NCBI RefSeq assembly: GCF_004367585.1
Contig: NZ_CP038015.1
Span: forward strand, 1,742,001-1,806,000
Direction: 5' to 3'
Source: Paenisporosarcina antarctica
GTDB taxonomy: Bacteria; Bacillota; Bacilli; Bacillales_A; Planococcaceae
Length of the DNA: 64,000 bases
Below, piece by piece: positions 55,061 to 64,000 of this stretch. The notes beneath the pieces are model-generated. The model was given only the letters and a program-made list of their open reading frames with translations. It was not told where the DNA came from and did no database searches. The position numbers were made by a program, and so were the translations under genes. The stretch's first letter is position 1. Each line of letters opens with the position of its first letter.

Positions 55061-55222
55061 TTGAAAGTGAATAAAGGATATAAAGGGAATTGGATAAGGT
55101 TTATTATTTTCACACTTGTTGTTGGTTTAATTGTCGGTATTTTCTCAGTTACTTCTGATAATTTACCGTATTTACCTGATGGTGTAACAACTCTTCAATT
55201 CGTCATTTCCTATTCGGATTAA
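55061..55222 (+). pseudogene. Membrane protein truncated at the IS110 scar
   Basis: TTG 55061, with AAGGAGAGGAGG upstream, opens KVNKGYKGNWIRFIIFTLVV, GLIVGIFSVTSDNLPY and LPDGVTTLQFVISYSD before a stop at 55220. One N-terminal membrane helix is clear. The frame ends within a few bases of the IS110 remnant on the other strand, so the gene was most likely cut by that element. The complete family could not be named. Confidence 0.5.
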
Positions 55223-55225
55223 TGT

Positions 55226-55440
55226 AACATCCAGACCTACGACTGGATTCATTCAAAACTCCTCCAAAATATATTTGCCGGTACCCTAATCCTTCTTTCA
55301 ATGTCATAGCTTTGCTTGTTAACCATCGGGTCCCAGCTAAATTATGTTTTTACAAGTAGGGGGCGAACGGTTTAGCTGACGAGATCAATGTCCCGCGGGC
55401 AGGGACGCTCTCCCCCGGCTACTGTTATAATAAGACCTTA
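55226..55440 (-). mobile_element. IS110-family remnant: leader region plus first codons of transposase
   Basis: On the minus strand TTTGGAGGAGTTTTGA precedes ATG 55252, which opens MNPVVGLDV, the N-terminus of IS110-family (DEDD) transposases, and then sequence identity ends at about 55226. Upstream is a GC-rich, structured non-coding stretch of about 170 bases, as found at the left end of IS110-group elements. Everything downstream of the ninth codon is lost. Base composition of the leader (GC-rich) differs sharply from its surroundings. Confidence 0.65.
55262..55424 (-). ncRNA. Candidate IS110 bridge RNA remnant
   Basis: The minus strand from 55424 reads AGTAGCCGGGGGAGAGCG and on. Stems: AGTAG (55423-55419) with CTACT (55359-55355), GGGG with CCCC just inside, and an inner GTCCC/GGGAC hairpin (55406-55390). 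A second part, TAGCTGGGACCC to AGCTATGAC, gives another stem before the transposase ribosome site. TATTAT sits about 5 nt before the start as a -10. The location and 160-nt size fit the bridge RNA of IS110-group elements; the identification is inferred. Confidence 0.5.
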
Positions 55441-55761
55441 TCAAAAATGGTCACCAGAAATATATGGTTACGAACGAGGTAGGTTAGTTAAGAGCGTTGA
55501 TAACTTTTGTTCAGATACATGCCACAATAGAATCTAACGGACAATTTTTATATACTTTAAATCAGGAAAAACAGCCTGCCACAAACGGACCAAGAACCAA
55601 TCATGTATCGAATAATTAAAGCAAGTATATAAATATCAATTTTCTTACTAAGAAAGGAGAAAACACAAAACATAAAATCGTGAGGAGGCAACTCTTTTAA
55701 AAACACCTAATTAAACAGTTTTTAAAATAAAAAGCATTTAGGTTCTAGCACATAACACTTG
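55441..55761. other. Stretch between the IS110 scar and the coat gene
   Basis: No intact gene. GAGGAGGCAACTC at 55682-55694 looks like an orphan ribosome site. AACCTAAATGC / TAGGTT-like pairing near 55706-55745 may end the coat-protein transcript. Confidence 0.35.
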
Positions 55762-56271
55762 TTATTCATTTTGTACATGGTAATAGTGTTTTAAAGTCAA
55801 TTGCTGCATTTCATTACTTACCCTTGGAATAAATTCTCCTTGAGTTTGCATTATTAGATGGTCATACATCATCTGCATACTTACATTCTGATAGGCCATT
55901 TTTATGTGGATATTTTTGACGTTGGAATCTTTCATCATTAAGGCTGAATTGAAATTATCACTCCCCATAAGTTTCGCAGTAGATCTAGTATCTAGCGCAA
56001 TATCCTTTTCATATTCCTCGAGCGTCTCAAAATCAACGTCCCAGTTGAAAGAATCCAATTTGGGTAAATGAACTTGATGTGTCTGACCAGGTTCAATAAG
56101 AGCCAGCATAGTTTTAACATGATTCCTTAATGTTTTTAAATGTAAGTCTAATAATTTTTTTAACATATGGTTTCGTACTAACTTATTATACATTTTCAAT
56201 CTATTGATGACCCCTTCATGTGTAGTTAAATGTTCCGCCATTATTCCAAGGTCAACTGCAGGTAAATTCAT
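55762..56271 (-). CDS. CotF-like spore coat protein
   Basis: A 169-residue, ferritin-like helical protein resembling the CotF/YhcQ coat family. It opens NLPAVDLGIMAEHLTTHEGV, has a second helix LHLKTLRNHVKTMLALIEPG, and a C-terminal part MAYQNVSMQMMYDHLIMQTQ in which the paired helices recur. Met is unusually frequent. AAAGGAGG precedes the ATG. Coat membership is a family-level inference; it agrees with sspH and the Spo0E-like ORF. Confidence 0.7.
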   Translation of the reverse strand: MNLPAVDLGIMAEHLTTHEGVINRLKMYNKLVRNHMLKKLLDLHLKTLRNHVKTMLALIEPGQTHQVHLPKLDSFNWDVDFETLEEYEKDIALDTRSTAKLMGSDNFNSALMMKDSNVKNIHIKMAYQNVSMQMMYDHLIMQTQGEFIPRVSNEMQQLTLKHYYHVQNE

Positions 56272-56527
56272 TGGTTTATTAACCTCCTTTATACTCCCTA
56301 TAAGATATTCATGAGGATGTGGTATGGTTCCTTAAATGACCATTGTTGTAAGTGGAATTGGATTTCACCAAAATAGGGAATAGTATAATACAACTTATGA
56401 ATTATATTATTATATTCGCTATTAGTAAATGTTCGGCGTGACAATTAGGTAGAGATAAGATCCAAAAGACTATACTCAAAATAAACATATTATATGGCTC
56501 TTTCAACAATTAGGGGTGTCATCTTTA

Positions 56528-56580
56528 TCGGTTTTGCACCTGTTTTAATTTTTATTATGCACTAAAATTATTAAACAAAC
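56528..56580. repeat. AT-rich dispersed repeat, copy B
   Basis: CGGTTTTGCACCTGTTTTAA and the following TTTTTATTATGCACTAAAAT TATTAAACAAACG match copy C closely. The repeat overlaps the 3' end of the DUF421-like fragment. Confidence 0.55.
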
Positions 56581-56810
56581 GGAAATTTATAATCAACCCA
56601 TGAAAGTAAAAGACTTAGCGAATAAGCCACCGCATTAATGATTAGCGCTGCAGCGAGTGAAGATTCCGGGTTGACCATTCGGGACGTAACCACATGAGCT
56701 ATTCCAGCGTGGATGATAAAATTATATACCGAGACTTGGCGAGGTCCCTTCAGGCGGGTCATAAACAAAATGCTAAAGTAAAGAATCGTGACTCTTGAGA
56801 AAATTTCCAA
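56571..56810 (-). pseudogene. DUF421-like membrane part only, probably truncated
   Basis: A 79-residue frame from TTG 56810 with three hydrophobic segments; FMTRLKGPRQVSVYNFIIH matches the RxxGxRQxSxxxxxD signature of DUF421 proteins. The cytoplasmic domain that follows in complete members (as at 6016-6609) is absent, and the frame ends at the AT-rich repeat. Upstream, the frame stays open (SYWNSLWNGGSSLNP) without a start codon. It may be a short functional form, but truncation at both ends is more likely. Confidence 0.5.
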
Positions 56811-56983
56811 TGGATTTAATGAAGACCCTCCATTCCATAAAGAGTTCCAATATGAGTAATGGACAATAATTGAAGAATTCTCTTATTCTACTTTATGTTT
56901 TCCAAAACTCTTCTCAAAGACATCTTTCACTTTGCCCAATAATTTGCGCTTATTTTAAGTAATATTTTACACATCCAACTTTT

Positions 56984-57023
56984 AAAACCCAGCTACCTTC
57001 AAATGAGAAGATTGCTGGGTTTC
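56984..57023. terminator. Bidirectional terminator downstream of rph
   Basis: AAAACCCAGC (56984-56993) and GCTGGGTTTC (57014-57023) with inner CTTC/GAAG pairing. A related hairpin occurs at 62205-62245. Confidence 0.75.
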
Positions 57024-57281
57024 TTAATTATTTACATCCAATTATATATAGAACCATTCGGATCTGCCTAGTAATAAAGTGACTGCTCATTGTTCAGCAA
57101 TTGTGTCCTTTAACAGAAGTCTCGATTTTATGATAATCTAACAGGCATTAATATCGATTTTCAGTTACTGCCCCCTTATACGCCCTAATGACAGGGTTCT
57201 TTACCATAGACCGCAAATCACCATGATGTCAATGATTCTCCTAATTCAAATTCTCTTCTTTTATGATTTAAAAATATTGAA
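57024..57281. other. Stretch past the rph stop
   Basis: No gene seen between the terminator and rph. Confidence 0.4.
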
Positions 57282-60007
<2,726 letters not shown>

Positions 60008-60041
60008 AACAAACCCTTCCTTTTCTACAGCACTATTAGTA

Positions 60042-60150
60042 CGTCGGTCTTTTGCACCTGTTTTAAGTTTTATTTTGTACTTAGAATATTAACAAACGCC
60101 GAGGCTAATTATTAGTGTCGGTCTTTTTCATTTGAAATACAATATATGTA
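60042..60150. repeat. AT-rich dispersed repeat, copy C
   Basis: CGGTCTTTTGCACCTGTTTT, then ATTTTGTACTTAGAATATT, AACAAACGCCGAGGC and ATTATTAGTGTCGGTC. It shares its first half with copy B and its second half with copy A. It lies directly upstream of the rph leader ORF on the minus strand and so probably supplies part of the rph promoter region. Confidence 0.55.
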
Positions 60151-60565
60151 AGAATGTCAATTTTTAATTGGTATTTCTTTATTCAGATAAAATGGTGGGA
60201 TAGTGTAAGAAGAGAATTTAGATTTTATTAAAAGAACTTGAAACGAAGGATTTAATAGAGATAGGATAAGTGTATTGCCTGTTGTGTTTAACCAATTGTC
60301 AAAACTGATATATCTAGTACTTAATTCATAAATGGACCAAAATAGATTTTAGGAAATCTATGTAATTCAGATAAATAATATTGTTAGGGAACATCATAAG
60401 ACCCTATTCATGTCCAAGTTATAGTGCCTGTCTCCCCAATATATTAAAGTATAAAAACTTTAGAGAAGCGGGTAAAAGGCACTATGTTACTGTATTAAAC
60501 TTATTATACGAACCACGGTTGATAGAGTTTAATATGACGTTCATTGTACCATTATTAACTCTTCT
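60151..60565. other. Stretch without a gene
   Basis: No credible frame; short open frames near 60381-60578 have no ribosome site or recognisable domain. Confidence 0.4.
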
Positions 60566-60937
60566 TCATACGTGTTGATCCACAAGAATAGGATTACCAT
60601 CTGGGTCTTCAATTGTAAAACTTGCTGGCCCTATGTTTGATTCATCTGCTTCAGTCAGCATTTTAATTCCTTTAGCTTTAAGCTGCTTTTGAAGGTCTCG
60701 AATGTCAGTAAAGGAATCGAGATTATCGGCATTTTGACTCCACCCTGGATTAAGAGTCAGAATGTTCTTTTCAAACATTCCTTTGAATAACCCAATTATG
60801 CAACTTTCATTCTTCATAATTAGCCAATTTTGAGTAATATCCCCTCCTTAGACTTGAAATCCTAGGTCTTCGTAAAATGATTTTGATTTATTAATGTCTT
60901 TTACATTTAAACTTACAGAAAATGCTCCTAGCTTCAT
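60566..60937 (-). pseudogene. VOC-family (glyoxalase-like) gene with a nonsense codon
   Basis: ATG 60937, preceded by GGAGTGGGAAT, opens KLGAFSVSLNVKDINKSKSF and YEDLGFQV, then TAA at 60848-60850, after which the same frame runs on as GGDITQNWLIMKNESCIIG, LDSFTDIRDLQKQLKAKG and EDPDGNPILVDQHV to the end. It is a complete 123-codon VOC gene apart from that one stop at codon 30. A restart at ATG 60817 would give an incomplete domain. Substrate unknown; resembles PhnB/bleomycin-resistance-like proteins. Confidence 0.8.
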
Positions 60938-61216
60938 ATTCCCACTCCTTATCATTTTATAATGTTCAGGTATTTTTTGATGTGGATAAAGAAAAATTCA
61001 CCTAATTTAAGTATAAATAAGTAATTTGAAATACACAACATTCACCATATATTATAAGAGAAAGTGGGGACGTACGGAGCTGTCATGATACAGGTTATAA
61101 TGAAAAGAAATATTTGTAAATAATTGAAACCTATAGTTTGTCGAAACGTAAATATAATTAATAATAAAAATCTGAAATAGGATACTGATATAGCTTTCAC
61201 AAAGAGGGGGATGTTT

Positions 61217-61726
61217 ATGTTCTTTTCACGTTGGACTCTTTTTCAAGGGGCTGTAGTTCTTTCTTTATTAATTCTTTCGATTACATTAGATTTATTCAAA
61301 GAAAAAATTTCAACTCTGATGTCATCGAGTTCTGTAATGCCAATGTTATTAACATTAGTACTTATTACTATCGTAATCAGCTTGTTTAGTTTATTTATGT
61401 TTTTTCAAACTAAAAAAAGTAATACGTTTTTATTACATCCTATATGGAAAAAAATGCATATAATTATATCCTTTATTATGGTTATATCGATAATTGTTTT
61501 CATTAGTTCTTTTCTTTTATTTCCTTTAGACGCAGTAGTACAAAATAGTCGTTGGATATTATACATAATCATTTACTATTTTCTGTTTTTAATGAATATT
61601 TTGGTTCTATCTCTAATTCATAAAACAATTAAAAGGAATACTTCAAATGAAAAAAAAATTGAATTATCATTTGTATGGACAATCTTTCTCCTCTTTGTAA
61701 TTATCTTTCTTCTTCCTTCTATATAA
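61217..61726 (+). CDS. Hypothetical membrane protein with five hydrophobic segments
   Basis: A 169-residue protein, ATG 61217 seven nt after GAGGGGG. Hydrophobic segments lie near residues 8-25, 40-65, 80-105, 110-135 and 150-168. The loops are short and basic (FQTKKSNTFLLHPIWKK, HKTIKRNTSNEKK), which orients the N-terminus outside. Very Ile/Leu/Phe-rich. I recognise no family. It is monocistronic; a possible terminator lies at 61819. Confidence 0.65.
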   Translation: MFFSRWTLFQGAVVLSLLILSITLDLFKEKISTLMSSSSVMPMLLTLVLITIVISLFSLFMFFQTKKSNTFLLHPIWKKMHIIISFIMVISIIVFISSFLLFPLDAVVQNSRWILYIIIYYFLFLMNILVLSLIHKTIKRNTSNEKKIELSFVWTIFLLFVIIFLLPSI

Positions 61727-61818
61727 AGAAAATTCAACTTATTGTAGAGAGTTGAAAAAATAATAAGTAGGTCTCCCTAGACAATAAGGCATTACAAAAA
61801 ATTTGCTTCCTTCGAAGT

Positions 61819-61858
61819 AAAATGACAACTTTCATTGAATCTGGATGTTGCCATTTTT
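61819..61858 (+). terminator. Possible terminator
   Basis: AAAATGACAAC (61819-61829) pairs with GTTGCCATTTT (61847-61857) with one mismatch, followed by T. Confidence 0.5.
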
Positions 61859-62005
61859 CGTATATACTTTATTCAAAAATAACAGCAGGATGATAGAAGA
61901 CTATCAAAATAGTATTAATGATTAAGAACACCTTCAACATATTTTAAGCTCCTTTTGCTGTTTAGCTGGGGAAAGAAAACTATATCCCTAACTTTTCAGT
62001 CTTTA

Positions 62006-62221
62006 TTAATCAATACAGTGAGAGTAATACTCACTTAAAGAGTGAGGTCTAAAAATGCCCTCAGCGTCTACATCACCCGTTATCTCAGAAACTTTAATAT
62101 TTTCTAAATTTATCTCTAATCCCAATTTAGCATAAAGTTCTGAAAGATAATCACCATCTATTCGATAATTACAACTTACAACTTTATTTTCATATTTGGA
62201 TGAAGAAACCCAGCAATTTTC
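62006..62221 (-). pseudogene. C-terminal fragment of an unknown gene
   Basis: A minus-strand frame is open for 71 codons before TAA 62006 (KVVSCNYRIDGDYLSELY, GLEINLENIKVSEITGDVD, FRPHSLSEYYSHCID) but has no start codon or ribosome site; a stop and a hairpin lie at its upstream edge. It appears to be the tail of a gene whose head is gone. Family not recognised. Confidence 0.4.
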
Positions 62222-62245
62222 TTACACAAGATTGCTGGGTTCCTC
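62205..62245. terminator. Hairpin similar to that at 56984
   Basis: GAAACCCAGCAATTTTCTT pairs with AAGATTGCTGGGTTCC with one mismatch. It overlaps the edge of the preceding gene fragment. Confidence 0.65.
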
Positions 62246-62329
62246 CGTTGTATAGATTTGGTCTGTTGCTGCTTCAGATAATTAGTCATATGTTAACTTA
62301 ATACTTTTAATTTTGCCTGTATGGATTAA

Positions 62330-62861
62330 TATGGTAACGTACTGGAATGCGTTAATATATCGTCCAACTCTTTTCCTATGAATGACATGAAGAAATTAAG
62401 TATCAGCCCTCCTAAACAGACGGTTAATAAAGTTCCTATACCAATTGGTTCATTCATCATCATTGCCATGATCAAGAATACGAGGTAAATGAATGTTCTC
62501 TAATAAAATAGATTGGTCCCAGTGAATTCTTGTATGTTCAGTTAATAGATCCAATGGAATCGTACCATTGATCAGGCTTTATCGAATTGTCCAATAAAAA
62601 AGCCACAGATCAATACCGATACCCGTTATATCTGCTGTTACCTACCCCTCAATTTCCGGTCATTGCTTTTTTAATAATGAATTGCGTCCAATCAATATGA
62701 TAGCCAGTATGATTTCCCAACCTCCCACAGTGAGCCCCACGTTTATGGACACTCCTAACAAAAGTGCAACAAACAGGTGACGTTCCAAGGTCTGATTGTA
62801 TCGTGAAAGAAATACCAATAGTTGATTGTAAAATTCCTATTACATAAAAAACGTATATCAC
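62330..62861 (-). pseudogene. Decayed YczE/YyaS-like membrane protein
   Basis: On the minus strand, ATG 62861 opens IYVFYVIGILQSTIGISFT and IQSDLGTSP, the N-terminus of YczE/YyaS-family membrane proteins (YitT superfamily). The frame then wanders; other frames show ITGIGIDLWLF and finally NEPIGIGTLLTVCLGGLIL with NFFMSFIGKELDDIL, the usual C-terminal block. Many stops lie between. In Bacillus such genes are often next to a MarR regulator, as the intact MarR at 62975 is here. Confidence 0.7.
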
Positions 62862-62887
62862 TTTACTCGACCTCTTTATCGTTAATT

Positions 62888-62950
62888 TTGTTGCAAATGC
62901 AACAAGTTTGAGGTAAATTCAATATATTGTTTTTTATTGCATTTGCAACA
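62888..62950. promoter_or_regulatory. Two MarR-type operators between yczE-like pseudogene and marR
   Basis: TTGTTGCAAATGCAACAA (62888-62905) has perfect 8-bp arms around AA, and TTGCATTTGCAACA (62937-62950) repeats its core in the opposite orientation. They flank the start regions of the divergent genes, the normal place for MarR autoregulation. Confidence 0.65.
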
Positions 62951-62974
62951 AAAATATTTACTGAGGAGTTTTTT

Positions 62975-63427
62975 ATGAAAGAGATTCTGCGAGAAATCGG
63001 CATGATAGCAAGGGCATTGGATTCGATAAGTAATATAGAATTCAAAGAATTTGACCTTACCAAAGGACAGTATTTATACCTTGTGCGAATATGTGAAAAT
63101 CCAGGAATCATTCAGGAACAGTTAGTGGAGATGATAAAAGTAGACCGATCCACAGTAACTCGTGCTATCCAAAAACTAGAAATGAATGGCTTTATTGAAA
63201 AGAAAGAAGATCCACATAACAAAAAAATTAAAAGACTCTATCCAACTGAGAAAGGAAAAACTGTGTACCCTTTCATAAAAAGAGAAAATGATTATTCCAA
63301 TTTCGTTGCATTAGAAGGATTTACCGAAAAAGAAGTAGCAACCACTTTCGAACTTCTGCAACGAATCAGAAAAAATATCGGAAAAGACTGGGGATTTGTA
63401 AAAAAAGGAAACAAGAGAAACTATTGA
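62975..63427 (+). CDS. MarR-family transcriptional regulator
   Basis: A 150-residue winged-helix regulator. DLTKGQYLYLVRICENPGI, IKVDRSTVTRAIQKLEMNG and FIEKKEDPHNKKIKRLYPTE are the recognition helix and wing of the MarR fold. Start ATG 62975 with GAGGAG eight nt before it; the frame is open to 62927 but passes through an operator. Two TTGCAAATGCAA-type sites precede it. It starts a short operon with paiA. Confidence 0.9.
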   Translation: MKEILREIGMIARALDSISNIEFKEFDLTKGQYLYLVRICENPGIIQEQLVEMIKVDRSTVTRAIQKLEMNGFIEKKEDPHNKKIKRLYPTEKGKTVYPFIKRENDYSNFVALEGFTEKEVATTFELLQRIRKNIGKDWGFVKKGNKRNY

Positions 63428-63443
63428 TTAGCTGAAGGAGTGA

Positions 63444-63971
<528 letters not shown>

Positions 63972-63994
63972 CATTATTAGTAAGGCGGATTATC

Positions 63995-64000
63995 ATGTAT
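63995..64000 (+). CDS. Probable start of paiB (only two codons)
   Basis: AAGGCGG stands six nt before ATG 63995, followed by TAT and the window edge. B. subtilis PaiB starts with MY and follows paiA, so context suggests paiB. The two codons themselves prove nothing. Confidence 0.3.

Noticed and set aside
55262-55424. c-di-AMP (ydaO) riboswitch or group II intron for the GC-rich structured region
   Set aside because: CGTCAGCTAAACC on the minus strand recalls ydaO, but the flanking ydaO core is missing and it leads directly into MNPVVGLDV with a ribosome site, so an IS110 leader fits better.

Overview
The window is low-GC DNA from a Gram-positive, endospore-forming member of the Bacillales. 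The small spore protein SspH, a Spo0E-like phosphatase and a CotF-like coat protein all point that way, as do AGGAGG ribosome sites, frequent TTG/GTG starts and B. subtilis-type neighbours (mtnWXBD, yqhH-yqhG, ykuS, paiA). The gene content fits a Planococcaceae-like soil or cold-environment Bacillales; the genus is inference. No rRNA, tRNA, CRISPR array or prophage was seen.

Layout. 1-1080: amino-acid ABC importer (binding protein, start of permease) with a CodY-like box. 2046-5396: methionine salvage operon mtnW-mtnX-mtnB-mtnD behind a SAM-I riboswitch. 6016-10630: DUF421 membrane protein, VLRF1-type release-factor-like protein, NrnB-like DHH nuclease, and a PadR/YvlB-like pair. 10805-15468: complete polyhydroxyalkanoate locus (phaR-phaB-phaC to the left, phaQ-phaP-phaJ to the right). 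15545-17970: decayed glucoamylase-family gene, TVP38-like membrane protein, rhodanese lipoprotein. 18041-24949: copper-handling block nosL-nosD-nosL-nosY-nosF, with a divergent two-component system and a SCO1-like lipoprotein, but no nosZ. 25260-34250: methyltransferase, RNase H-like protein, Spo0E-like ORF, yqhHG, ykuS, sspH, AI-2E-family permease, cysteine synthase, SDR. 34310-38253: RraB-like pseudogene, two MFS transporters, ArsR-rhodanese fusion. 38379-44595: IS3 scar, then MATE exporter, a His-rich cytosolic protein, a Csp-type copper storage protein, a multicopper oxidase and a peroxiredoxin. 44878-54417: membrane proteins, renalase-like oxidoreductase, MerR pseudogene, DUF2157/GDYXXLXY pair, GNAT, methylmalonyl-CoA epimerase. 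54661-60115: decay zone with an IS110 scar keeping its non-coding leader, a coat protein, and a rifamycin phosphotransferase preceded by a coupled 39-codon ORF. 60566-64000: VOC and YczE-like pseudogenes, then a MarR regulator with paiA and apparently the start of paiB.

How the parts relate. Three themes recur. Copper: NosL/NosD/NosY/NosF, SCO, Csp, multicopper oxidase. Reactive sulfur: a rhodanese lipoprotein and an MFS transporter share an almost identical promoter with a TACCCTGCGGGGT operator, and an ArsR-rhodanese fusion lies next to a second MFS. Storage and stress: the PHA genes, sulfur salvage, sporulation. At least nine decayed genes lie between intact operons, so the intergenic DNA is rich in recent gene loss. 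Three copies of a terminator-like repeat (45369, 50380, 53689) and three of an AT-rich repeat (54919, 56528, 60042) are interspersed.
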